In this document: one piece after another, positions 47,109 through 58,010 of the stretch
How the letters are laid out: the number at the start of each line of letters is the position of its first letter
Numbering within the stretch: the first letter of the stretch is position 1
DNA from: Lunularia cruciata
Taxonomy: Eukaryota > Streptophyta > Marchantiopsida > Lunulariales > Lunulariaceae
Direction of reading: 5' to 3'
DNA: 64,000 nucleotides
Assembly (NCBI GenBank): GCA_948567375.1
Contig: OX419756.1
Coordinates: 33,830,552 to 33,894,551 of the forward strand
Notes under the pieces: generated by a model
Database searches by the model: none
Told to the model about the DNA's origin: nothing
The model's input: the letters and a program-made list of their open reading frames with translations, nothing else
Program-made: the position numbers and the translations under genes

Positions 47109-49121
47109 TTGAAGAGAACAAAGAATGGGTATAAGGTTGAGAGTTACAAGGATCCAATGAAGAGAGGGATTGTAAGTGCTCTCATGGCAATCCTGAAGCC
47201 GGAGAGAACGACTTATGTGATGAAACACCAAGTGGTATTCTTCCATAAGCTATTTGTAGGAGAACCTATTAATTGGGTGAGGTGCTTCCATGGGAGGACG
47301 AGACAGATGGTGTGGAATTTGCGGGATAAGTTGCCTCCACACTACATCGTGCCGTTTGTAGCCCATTTCTACCTCGGGTTGAATTTGCTCAACTTGGCAG
47401 AGCAAAACAGAATGGTGTCTCACTTCCATCCCGACTTGAGAAGAGAAGTTGACATGGAGGAACAGTAGTATATTCTTCAAATCCAGAGCACAGATGAGTA
47501 CTACAAAAAGACGGGTAAGAGTGTGGAGATAGAAGCGAGTACTCCAAAGTCAAAGAAGCGGAGTCAGCAAGGAGAAGCCGAAGACAAGACAAGACCTCTG
47601 AAGACCAAGAGAGGAAACTTGAGGAGAGGCATGGTGGTAATCGCGTCAGAAGACAAAGACTCGGAAGGCAAAGCCGAGTGCAAGTCCAAAGACTCAGAAC
47701 GCAAGGAAGAACCAGAGTTCACGCTGCAAACTGGAGATACAAGCAGCAATAGTGATGAAGGTGGAGAGATGACGTCGGTACCAGTAGCTGCTACTGAAGA
47801 AGAAGAAGAAGAAGTTTGGGTGGAGCTTGAAGAAGAAGATAATGCAAAGTTGGAGGACGAGATATCCAAGCCTAAGGAGAAGAAGTTTGCAATTCAGAGA
47901 GGAGTTTGCTCAAGACGCAAGGCAAAGTGTGAAGCGGGTCCGAGTAAGGCGAAGGAAGAAGCAAATGCTAGCTCGGGAAGTGAGGCATTGATTCCGATAC
48001 AAAGATTGTAGAGAAGAAGGCAAGTATCAGGTGAACAAGAAGTAAGGAAGGAGATTGCTATGCAAGAGCAAGTAGTTGTGAGCAATGGAGTGGAGTACCT
48101 GCGGGAGATTGTGTGCTCATTGTTGGTGAAGTTGGAGCATAGGAAGAAGGAGATGCAGTCGACATGTCCAGAGGTGAAGACTGTCTTGCAGGTATTAGCA
48201 AGATTAGAAGAAGAAAACTCGGAGTTGAAGAAGAGTATAACCCGAGGCAAGGAGGAAAAGGAAGTACTACGAGGGGAGGCAGTAGTGCAGAATCAAGTGA
48301 TTGAAGACTTGAAGAGAGAAGTGATGTATCATGAGGAACTTGTTAAGAAGAGTGACATAGCAAGGGAAAGACAAGTAGCAGAATATGAAATCTTGAAGCA
48401 GCAATTTGCTGATTCAAGACTAGAAATCATCCATGCTATGGTGAGGGTAGCAGCAAAGGAACAAGAACTAGATAGAGTGATGGAGAGTGTAGAAGAGAAG
48501 AAGCAACTGTGGTAGCGGGAGTTGGCAGTAAGATATCGAGAAGAAGAGAGATTACGAGAGTTACTTCGTAATCAAGAGGAGAAGGTTGCACAGAAGGAGA
48601 AGGAGAAAGAAACGGTGAAACCCAAGTTTGAGGTGGAATTAGCGATGTACAGAGAAGATTGGCTTGCAGATTGGGAATGTGAAAGGAAGATGGGATTGGA
48701 GCCATTGAAGGAGATTGTCATCAAAATGAATGCAATGTTAAGTACAGAGGCCAATATTTGACTTGAAGAGACAAGGTTGCACGAGTTGAAGTTGTTGGTG
48801 CAGGAGACGAGGAGGAGACAGGCAAAAGACACAGATTTGAATGCGTTGTTGATTAGTCTCAGGACTCGTGTAGATAGGAAGATATTAGAAGTAGAAGACA
48901 ATATCACGATTAGATTAGACTTAGTGAAATTGGAGATAGATAAACTTTGGAAAGACGTTAGAGCAAAACCGAAAGTCAATGAAGTAGGAGTACAAATGTC
49001 TTTGGAGTTACCATTGGAGACAATAGAGAAGATTGGGTCGGGAGATAAAGAGTTAGGTAGATTACCCACTAGTGAAATGTCAGATCAGGAAAGAGAATTG
49101 TTGGATCTGGTAGAGATATGA
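47109..49121 (+). pseudogene. Coiled-coil ORF of a probable non-autonomous LTR element (plus strand)
   Basis: Open pieces 47109-47468, 47523-48011, 48060-48515, 48522-48761 and 48777-49121 follow one another on the same strand, separated by short gaps with stops. The first has MKHQVVFFHKLFVGEPINWV, then LPPHYIVPFVAHFYLG. The second is acidic (runs of EEEEE). The last three are Lys/Glu-rich with long heptad patterns (LARLEEENSELKKSI, then LRTRVDRKILEVEDNI). No RT, protease or integrase motif. Most likely a structural Gag-like protein of a large non-autonomous element; I do not recognise a named family. Confidence 0.45.
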
Positions 49122-49179
49122 AACCCAAGGATAGAGTATTAGGAAGTAAAGTTACTTCTGATTCGGGTTTGAAAGTCAA

Positions 49180-50003
49180 GGAAGAAGTAGATATCAGATC
49201 AGATTTAATAACCGATTTGAGATTTGAATAGGCAAATATGAAGAGGAGCATTGTCATTACAGATCTGCAGGTTTGTAGAGTTGTTAGGAAGAGGTACATT
49301 TGGAAGATAATTGTCGATTGCTTCACTATTTAAGAGTGGTATTCACAGTCAGATGTTGTTCAATGCTCATCATTTCTGAGAATAAATAAAGCAAAGTGAT
49401 ATGAAGCAGTGCTTGTCGCTTAAGCTTGATTCCGAGTATCAACTTTGTGTTTGTGCTTGTGAGTGTGTGGAGAATTTCAAAGTGCAAGTCAATGTGTTTG
49501 TGGATGTTGGATTCTGCAACCTTGATCTTCATTCTGTGTGTTTGATCCTGAGTGAAGTGCAATTGAAGCAATACCTTGACAGATCAAAGAGGAATTGTAG
49601 TGTTAGTAGTATTTTGCATTTGTGAGTGCAGTGTGAAGTTGATGTGAAGCAATTTTGATCAAGGAAGTTGTGCCTTCAGTAGAGGAGTGGAACACAATTC
49701 GGAGGCAAAGTCGTTTTGCAATGAAGTGCCATTTTTGGGAGAGCCTGAATCATCACAATCAAGATTGTTTGGAAAGAATTGTTAGAGTTGTGATTAAGGA
49801 GTGTTAATTTGTCACAAGACTGCAAATCAATGCTTGTTACTCTCTTTTGGGTGTGGTTTCTACCTGAGAGATTAAAGATGCAACCAAGAAGAACTGCAAT
49901 TGTTACTTTGACTTTGTATTTGGAAATTTCTGACTCGTATCTGTGCGGGAACAAACTTTACTTACCCAATTACCGCAAAAGTGATATTTACCGAGTTGTC
50001 ACA
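49180..50003 (+). repeat. 3' part of an LTR shared with the solo LTR at 58011-59723
   Basis: From about 49180 to the end GTTGTCACA at 50003, the sequence is clearly colinear with 58960-59723 (shared stretches include gtatcaactttgtgtttgtg and ttcaaagtgcaagtcaatgtg). The first half of the solo LTR has no counterpart here, so this LTR is truncated or of another variant. Confidence 0.6.
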
Positions 50004-50159
50004 ATTTTTAGATGGATTCTCAAGTTATAACCAGGTCTCCATTTGGGAGAAGAAAGCAAGACTACCTTGATGACAGATTTGGATACATATGCTCATAACC
50101 AAATGCCATATGGAGTATGTTATGCATATGCAACTTTCTAATGAATGATGATGGCCTCT
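50004..50159. other. Short spacer between two elements
   Basis: About 156 bp between the LTR end at 50003 and the LTR start at 50160. Nothing recognisable. Confidence 0.4.
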
Positions 50160-50786
50160 TGTAATACCAGTAACTAGACACATTATCTAGAGGTGAAGAT
50201 TGACTTGGTTACATCTAGAAGGATATTATATACAATGGACTAAGTAGATCAGATAGTGGTATCACCATAACAGTATTCCTACTAATAAAGTAGGAGCCAA
50301 AAACACCTTGAAAACTTCAAAGCCAATTTTGGAGACCTAAACGGATGAATTAGGCTTTGAGTATAGAAAAATAGTCTCCCTTCCAAGATAAAAGGGTTCC
50401 CTTGCTCCCCGTGCCCCCTCCTCTCCCCCCCTCCCCTCTCTCCATTGTTTTTCTTGTTGAGAGTTTTCTAATGGTACCTCATCCATGCAATTTTGAGCTT
50501 CTTATAAGAAGATTCCTTAAATATTCCCTCTAATAAACCTATTTGAACAACCAGATAAGACAAGGAACAAGATTTTATCAATCTAAAACTAATCTAAGGG
50601 TGGAGCTTGCTAACATGTCCACAATCTATGTATCTGATCCAATTGTGGAGCTTCCTTTGAAGGGGATCCTCTTTGCTATATAATAAAGACAAGATGCTTC
50701 TTGGGTGCATCAAAGTATTGAGTGTGAAGCTTTGTGTTTCTCTATGGTGTTTATCTTGGAGATTCTCTTGTCCTTTGAGTATTACA
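50160..50786 (+). repeat. 5' LTR of the older chromovirus
   Basis: TGTAATACCAG...ATTACA, 627 bp. It is about 110 bp shorter than the younger LTRs because it has only one copy of the block that is duplicated in them. The primer-binding site at 50788 has drifted to TGGTACTAGAGT. Confidence 0.8.
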
Positions 50787-50930
50787 ATGGTACTAGAGTA
50801 GGTTTTCTAATCCAAGAGAGTGGATTGCTGCTCTTGGAGGAACTTGAGCTATTGAGATTGAGCAATTTTGAGGGATGAAATTTTGATGCAATTGACAGAC
50901 TAGGTGTATTTTAGAAAGAGGATGGGATAG

Positions 50931-51669
50931 TGTAATACCAAGGGTTAGCCGTATGATCTAGATGTGAAATTTGGTTTGGGTAACATCTAGAATGATGTTA
51001 TACATGATGGTAAAAATAGATCAGATAGAAGTATCACCAAAAGAGTACTTCTACTAATAGGGCAGAAACCAAAATAGACTTGAGAACCTTAGAACCAATA
51101 GCTAGACATATGATTTAAAGGTGAGAATTGGTTTGGTAACATCTGGAAGGATGTTACACATGATGGACTAAACAGATCAGAAAGAAGTATCACCAAAAGA
51201 GGACTTCTACTAATAGAGTAGGAACCAAAATATGCCTAAAATCTTTGAAGGCAATTTCGGAGGCCTAAACGGATGAATTAGGCCTTGAAAATGTGCATAT
51301 TCCCCCCCCCAACGGAGGAAAGGCTGGCCTTCCCTCCTCCTGGTTTGTCTCGTCAAGAGCTTTCCAACGGTACCTTACTCATGTGATTCTAAGATTCCTA
51401 CAGAAGATTCCCTAAAAGATTCCCTCTGGTCAAAGCTCGTTTGACCAACCAGATAGGACCTAGACCAGACAAGTCACCCATCCAAGTAGGTAATCCAAGG
51501 GTGGAGCTTGCTGACATGTCACCTATCTATGTCCCTAATCCTATGGTGGAGCTTCCTTGGAGGAGATCCTCTTTGTCTATATAATAAAGAGAAGGTGCTC
51601 CCTTGGGGCATCAAATGTTTGAGTGTGCAATCTGTGTTTTCTCTCTTCTCTTGTCCTCAGAGTATTACA
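50931..51669 (+). repeat. 5' LTR of the younger chromovirus
   Basis: TGTAATACCA...GAGTATTACA. It contains two copies of a block about 155 bp apart (taacatctagaatgatg at 50981 and taacatctggaaggatg at 51137) and a C-run near 51302. The sequence tatataataaa near 51578 is a plausible TATA/poly(A) region. Confidence 0.92.
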
Positions 51670-51670
51670 A

Positions 51671-51682
51671 TGGTATCAGAGC
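51671..51682 (+). other. Primer-binding site, initiator tRNA-Met
   Basis: TGGTATCAGAGC, an exact match to the plant tRNA-iMet 3' complement, one base after the LTR. Confidence 0.95.
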
Positions 51683-51820
51683 AAGTGTTCTAGTCCAAGA
51701 GAGTGGATCACCTCTCTTGGAATGGCACAAACTACTGAAGCTGAGTAATTTGAGGTGGAGAACATAGAGTAATCGCTAGACTTAGGAAGGACTTTAGAGA
51801 GCGGATGGGATGGATGCGCC

Positions 51821-52238
51821 GAGGGACAATTTCCCGCACCTAGCTTTCCATTCTCAAACCCATTCCACATCAAGGTTATGTACATCCAGCGTGAGCAGAT
51901 GAGAGTATCGCTAGTTTATCACTTTGGCGCGGAATTCATGGACAGAGTGATGAACTCACCAAACCCGGTGATTCTACCTGTGGTGATATATGACAGAGAG
52001 TGGGATTTGACGATCTACATTCTATTATGATAATATGGATATGAATGTCCCAAATCCTCTCCCTTTCAACACTCAAGTAGAAATCCGTTATGTAGTGAGG
52101 CCGAAAGTGATTTTTAGAGATTTTGTGGTTAGGAATTTTGGTGAGGAGTATTATCAACAAGTGATAGCTTCTGAGGTCCCAATGGTAGTTCTGATAGTTC
52201 ATGCACCTTCTAGAGTGATTATATTGACTCTGTATTGA
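51821..52238 (+). pseudogene. Pre-gag ORF of unknown function in the younger chromovirus
   Basis: Two open pieces separated by a probable 1-bp indel near 52025. The first (frame of 51878) reads FSNPFHIKVMYIQREQ, then VYHFGAEFMDRVMNSPNPVI, then VVIYDREWDL. The second (52035-52238) reads MDMNVPNPLPFNTQVEIRYV, then FRDFVVRNFGEEYYQQVIAS. The product would be about 120-135 aa. The same protein is recognisable at 57580-57965 and, on the minus strand, at 830-440. No known domain is recognised. It ends 33 nt before the gag ATG, and the two stops in that gap could be mutated codons, so it may originally have been the N-terminus of Gag. Confidence 0.6.
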
Positions 52239-52271
52239 AGCAGATATTAGCAATTGGGTGTTGTAGGAACC

Positions 52272-53455
52272 ATGGATCCGCATTTGCAAGAGCTGGTGCA
52301 AGGAATGCAAGGGATGTTGAATGAATTTTGAGAGATTAAGATGACCATGGAGACATTACAAAGTCAAGTGCAGATCCTCAGGAACGATCAAGCCATGCAA
52401 GAAGAAGAGCCGTCTCAAAACCCAGTACCTGCGACTGAAGTACTTGGAGAGGCACCCGTGCCTACGAACCCTATCAACAATGAAGCCACATTGCTACTCC
52501 GGATGAAGAAGACCTGCAACATCGAGCCTTACAAGGGGCAGCGTATGATGGGAGTAGTGGAGAATTGGATCTCGAGAATGAAACAATATTTTTGATTGTT
52601 CTCAACAGAGATCACAGAGCATGCTGCAAGTGTGTTTGCATGTGGGTACTTGACCGATAAAGCCCTCACATGGTATGATGCTTGGGAACGATCCATGTTG
52701 GCAGAGAGAAGGGAGGTCACATGGATAGCAATGCAAGAAGGACTGCTCAAGAATTTCCAATCGGTGGATTCTGTGCAGATGGCTCGAACCCGACTATGGG
52801 GATTGAGACAGAAGAATAGCGTACAAGAGTATGTGGAGGCATTTCTGGATCTACAAGTCGCAATTACCAACATGAGTCCAGCAGAGGCTCTTGACAATTT
52901 CAAACAAGGGTTGAAAGAGCAGATTCGCCAAGAAGTCATGGTGCAAAATCCTCGCACGGTATTTGAAGCTATTGCTTGTACACAGAGAATAGCCGGAGCA
53001 TTAGGTGGAGGTGGAGGAGTAGTTCCACCTCAACATTATTGGGCAGAAATGCCACACATGGGTGGAGCAGTACCAATGGAATTGGGCAACCTTCGATTCC
53101 GAGATTGAGGAGCACGGCCGCTTCAAGGGGAGCGGGGACGGATAGAAGAATGAAGAGATGGAGTCCCACGAGGAGAAGGGACTCAAGGAGAACAACGCCG
53201 TTGTTACAATTGTGGCCGTATTGGACACATATCTACCAATTGTCGCACTCGTTTCCCTAGAGGCCCTTGGCCTTCGTACAGGCAATCTTTGAACAACATG
53301 GAGAGGCACATTGAAGAGGAGGAGGTGGAAACCACTTCGGAAAACAAAGATCGCCAGTAAATGTACCTCGCAGCCTTACTGGCTCAATAAGGAAGCAGAG
53401 AAGCGAGGGAAGGAAGAAGAATAATGCGCAAAGATCCCGCAAGGCAACCTCACAA
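52272..53455 (+). pseudogene. Chromovirus gag (capsid and zinc knuckle)
   Basis: ATGGATCCGCATTTGCAAGA opens the frame. The capsid region has ENWISRMKQYF, ALTWYDAWER and QEYVEAFLDLQ, typical of Ty3 Gag. A zinc knuckle CYNCGRIGHISTNC (C-x2-C-x4-H-x4-C) lies near 53190-53235. In-frame stops at 52314, 52593, 53106 and 53151, and two TAA codons near 53360-53390, all fit single transitions from CGA or CAA. Gag would form the element particle and bind its RNA. Confidence 0.85.
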
Positions 53456-56400
53456 TTGATTGTCGTGAATGGGATCCTAGAAGGTAATCAAGTGAGAGTA
53501 TTAATAGATCCGGGAGCAACAGAGAATTTCTTGTCTTGCTCTGTTGCAATAAACTTGGGAATGGATCTAGAGAGAGATGGAAGTGAAGAAGTAGAGTTAC
53601 CAAATGGGCAAACAGAGAGGATTGAATCATTACCTAGACGGGTAACCCTCTCTGTAGGAGAATATCAAGAAGCCATTGAGTGGCGAGTGATACAGTTAGC
53701 CCGTTATGATGCAATTTTAGGCATGCCATGGATGGAGCAGTACAACCCAATGGTGGATTGGAGGAAGAAAGTAGTGAGAACCCACCAATGGTCAATCATT
53801 GGGGTTAAAGAAAAATCACACAGGAAGAAATTGCCTCTATATGTCGTAGGGACGACAATTGTCTGTAAGACCGATAGATGTTTTATGGGTCTAATAAGAG
53901 AAGTCCAGAGTGCACAACTTGCTGGACAAATTCCTGAGAAATTGAAGGATGTGGTGGATGAGTTTCAAGATGTCTTTCCCGATGATCTACCCTCAGGATT
54001 ACCACCTAAAAGGCAAGTAGATCACAAAATAGAGACACTCCCGGGGAAGACACCTCCTTGTAAGGCCCCATATCGCCTATCACCTCATGAGTTGGAGGAG
54101 TGTAAGACTCAAATTGAGGAGATGCTACAGAAAGGGTTCATCCAACCTAGCGTATCATCATATGGGACCCCTGTCTTGTTTGTGAAGAAGAAGGATGGCA
54201 CAATGCGCATGTGCATTGACTATTGGGGTCTCAATCAGCAAACAGTGAAGAACAAATACCCCTTACCTTACATGGATGACCTGTTTGATCAACTCCATGG
54301 AGCGAGATACTTCACCAAACTGGACTTGCGGAGCGGTTACAATCAAATCCAAATTGCAGAGGAGGATGTGTACAAAACTGCCTTTTGAACCAAGTATGGC
54401 CACTTTGAGTATCTTGTGATGCCTTTTGGCCTCACCAATGCGCCTGCCACTTTCATGAGCCTAATGAATGATATATTTTGTCCATACTTGGATAAGTCTG
54501 CTATTGTCTTCTTGGATGATATATTAGTATATAGTAGCACGATGACAGAACACAAACAACATCTACGAGAGGTCCTCCAGATTCTAAGACAGAATCAGTT
54601 GTACGCCAAAATCTCAAAGTGTGAGTTTGGCAAGTCTGAAGTAGACTACTTAGGGCATAGAGTAAGTGCAGAGGGCATTCAAGTATTGACAGATAAAATA
54701 GAGGTCATTCAAAAATGGAGTGCCCCAGAAGATCAGACTCAACTTAAGAGCTTCTTGGGGTTGACGGGATTCTATTGTAGATTTGTCAAGGACTTCTCCA
54801 AGGTTGCACAACCTTTAACGGCACTACTTGGCAAGGAGAAGAAGTGGTCATGGAGAACCGCACAAGAGTTGGCCTTTCAAGAATTGAAGGCCGCCTTGCT
54901 ACATGCACCAATCTTGAAGTGGTATGACCTAAAATGTCCAATCAAGTTGGCTACGGATGCATCAGGCATAGCAATAGGAGCAGTCCTACAACAAGAATGG
55001 CATGACGGATGGCATCCAATTGCATATTTCTCTCAAAAGTTGTTACCAGCAGAGCGCAACTACCACACCATAGATCAAGAAGAGCTGGCCATCGTTCTAG
55101 CAACCAAGCATTGGAAGCACTACCTAGGCGAGAAGGCATTTGTAGTAGCGATAGACAAGAAAAACCTCTAGTCTACCTCGAGACGCAGAAGGATCTATCT
55201 CGTCGCCAAATTCGGTGGGCAGAGTGGCGACAACGCTTCAACATGACAATCACCTACGTGGAAGGTAAGAAGCAACTTGCAGATGCATTCACCCGCATGC
55301 CAATGGCCAACAACTTGGTGGCAGAGGTTAAGATTAACCCTGAATTCTGGCAAGAGATTCTAGCTGCTACAAAAACTGATCCACAAATTGTAGAAGCGCA
55401 ACGTCCAAAGGTGTCACCAGCACCCAAGGACTCACCTTTTGGGAGGGCAGATTGTGGATCCCAAATGTCCTAGAATTACGCACCACCATTCTAGCGGAAT
55501 GTCATGATTTGGCCATTGCAGCTCATGTCGGAGTGGACAAGACCTTGGAGGCAGTCAAGCGCCATTACTATTGGCCCAAGATGAGCACCGACATGATGGA
55601 CTATGTGCATAGCTGCCTACTTTGTCAACAGAACAAAGCTTCTTATCAAGCTCCTGCAGGGCTCCTTCAACCTCTCCCCACTCCTACCCAACGTTGGGAA
55701 TAAGTGAGTATGGATCTCGTTTGTGAATTACCCAAGACCACCTCAGGGTTTGACTCTATTGTGGTCTTTGTGGACCGGCTCATCAAAATGATTCATGTAC
55801 GCCCTACCACCAAGGAGGTGACCGCTCCACAACTAGCTCAACTATACTTAGATGCAGTCTTTGCTCACCATGGCTTGTCTAGAGTACTCATCACCAATAG
55901 AGGCACCCAATTCACCAATTTGTTTTGGTGAACACTCTTTGGTTTCTTCAAAACCAAGTTGGCCATGTCTACAGCTTACCACCCACAAACAAATGGCCAA
56001 ACAGAGCGGGCTAATCGCACGATTGAAGACATGTTATGCAGCTTCACCTTAGAAGAGCAAGAGAGGTGGGACACCCTACTACCGTTGGTGGAATTTGCTT
56101 ACAAAAATTCAGTGAATGCCTCCACCCAGGTCACTCCGTTCTTCCTCATGTATGGTGAGCATCCCTTCACACCTTCTAGCTTGATGAAGATCCGTCCAGT
56201 GACTACCAAGGTTGATGCAGTCAACACATTTGTTTCTAGAATCCAACAAGGTGTGGAGAGCGCCAACCACAGGTTACAGATTGTGCAAAATTGACAAAAG
56301 CAGTATGCTGATGCACACCGTATGCACATGGAGTTCAATATTGGGGATCAAGTTTGGCTATCGACAACCAACCTCAGATTAGTTGGATCTCGTAAGCTCA

Positions 56401-56786
56401 GACCTCGTTTTATTGGGCCTTTCTCGATTCTTTGTCGCATTGACGCTGTGGCCTATCACCTTGAGGTACCACCCCACATGAAGATCCATCCAGTGTTCCA
56501 TGTCTCCCTATTACGCAGATATGCTCCCCGATCAGGCCAAGGTACTTCCACACAGGACATTCGACCTTGTCCGACAGTCATTGATGGCATAGAGGAATAT
56601 GAAGTAGAGCGGATTCTCCAAAAGCACATGCGTGGTACTCGCCATCCACGGGTGGAATATCTAGTACAATGGAAAGGTTACCCCCTCTATGAAGCAACCT
56701 GGGAACCCGCTGCCAATTTGGCACATGCACCGGTGTTGGTGCAAGCATTTGAGCAACAATTGCACAACGAGGACGTTGCGTCTTAA
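53456..56786 (+). pseudogene. Chromovirus pol (protease, RT, RNase H, integrase, chromodomain)
   Basis: Protease: [13 protein letters not shown] (about 53495). [58 protein letters not shown] (about 54505). RNase [14 protein letters not shown] (about 54950). Integrase: zinc HHCC region 55500-55640, core SMDLV, ITNRGTQF and TAYHPQTNGQTERAN. Chromodomain near 56590-56760: EYEVERILQKH, EYLVQWKGYP, EATWEP; this domain defines chromoviruses and is thought to guide integration to chromatin. Breaks: TGA 54386, 1-bp insertion near 55165, further frame change near 55450, TAA 55701, TGA 55929, TGA 56292. The second catalytic Asp of integrase is Asn (codon 55896). The upstream gag lies in a different frame. 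Confidence 0.9.
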
Positions 56787-56799
56787 AAGGAGGGAGGTC
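56784..56799 (+). other. Polypurine tract
   Basis: AAAAGGAGGGAGG, then tct, directly before the 3' LTR: the expected plus-strand primer site. Confidence 0.85.
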
Positions 56800-57541
56800 T
56801 GTAATACCAAGGGTTAGCCATATGATCTAGATATGAAATTTGGTTTGGGTAACATCTAGAATGATGTTATACATGATGGTAAAAATAGATCAGATAGAAG
56901 TATCACCAAAAGAGTACTTCTACTAATAGGGCAGAAACCGAAATAAACTTGAGAACCTTAGAACCAATAGCTAGACATATGATTTAAAGGTGAGAATTGG
57001 TTTGGTAACATCTGGAAGGATGTTATACATGATGGACTAAACAGATCAGAAAGAGGTATCACCAAAAGAGTACTTCTACTAATAGAGTAGGAACCAAAAT
57101 ATGCCTGAAATCTTTGAAGGCAATTTTGGAGGCCTAAACGGATGAATTAGGCCTTGAAAATGTGCAAATCCCCCCCCCCCAACGGAGGAAAGGCTGGCCT
57201 TCCCTCCTCCCTGGTTTGTCTCGTTGAGAGCTTTCCAATGGTACCTTACTCATGTGATTCTGAGATTCCCACAGGAAGATTCCCTAAAAGATTCCCTCTG
57301 GTCAAAGCTCATTTGACCAACCAGATAGGACCTAGACCAGACAAGTCACCCATCCAAGTAAGTAATCCAAGGGTGGAGCTTGCTGACATGTCACCTATCT
57401 GTGTCCCTAATCCTATGGTGGAGCTTCCTTGGAGGAGATCCTCTTTGTCTATATAATAAAGAGAAGGTGCTCCCTTGGGGCATTGAATGTTTGAGTGTGC
57501 AATCTGTGTTTTCTCTCTTCTCTTGTCCTCGGAGTATTGCA
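56800..57541 (+). repeat. 3' LTR of the younger chromovirus
   Basis: 742 bp, TGTAATACCA...GAGTATTGCA, the same internal duplication as the 5' LTR, followed by TSD GATAG. Confidence 0.92.
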
Positions 57542-57559
57542 GATAGAGGCACTTGGAGG

Positions 57560-57965
57560 GTAATTTCTTGCACCCCACTTTTCATTCTTGAATCAATTTC
57601 ACATCAAGATTATGTACATCCAGCATGAGGAAGTGAGTGTATATCTCATCTATCATTTTGGAGTAGAGTTCATGGACATAGTAATGAATTCACCAAATCC
57701 AATGATATTACCTATAGTGATATATGATAGAGAGTGGGATTTGGCAACCTACATTTTGTTATGATGTAATGAATCAGGAATGTAGCAAATCCTTTCCATT
57801 TCAACATGCAAGTAGAAATCCATTTTGTGGTTAGACCAAAAGTGATGTTTAGAGATTTTGCAATTCACAATTTTAGAGAGGAATATTATTAATGAGTGAT
57901 AGCTTTTGAGGTCCCAATAGTAGTCCCAATAGTCCGTGCTCTTTCCCAAGGGATCATTTCAACCA
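57560..57965 (+). pseudogene. Pre-gag ORF of the older chromovirus (broken)
   Basis: FHIKIMYIQHEE, YHFGVEFMDIVMNSPNPMI, IVIYDREWDLATYIL, then frame breaks. Compared with 51821-52238, many of the base differences lie at third codon positions, which suggests selection on the protein while the family was active. Confidence 0.55.
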
Positions 57966-58010
57966 TCTATCAAAGTAGGAAAGTAGAAATTTACTATCTG
58001 CCAGGTGTAT

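Larger units (their letters stand above)
50931..57541 (+). mobile_element. Younger, complete Ty3 chromovirus with both LTRs
   Basis: 6.6 kb: 5' LTR 50931-51669, primer-binding site 51671, pre-gag ORF, gag, pol with chromodomain, polypurine tract, 3' LTR 56800-57541. The 5-bp TSD GATAG (50926-50930 and 57542-57546) proves the boundaries. By eye the LTRs differ at roughly 25 positions, mostly transitions, so it is not a fresh insertion. Coding frames carry at least seven stops. Confidence 0.93.

Noticed and set aside
54416-55171. Separate RT gene
   Set aside because: It is simply the middle part of the chromovirus pol frame, set apart by a CGA-to-TGA stop at 54386 and a 1-bp insertion near 55165.
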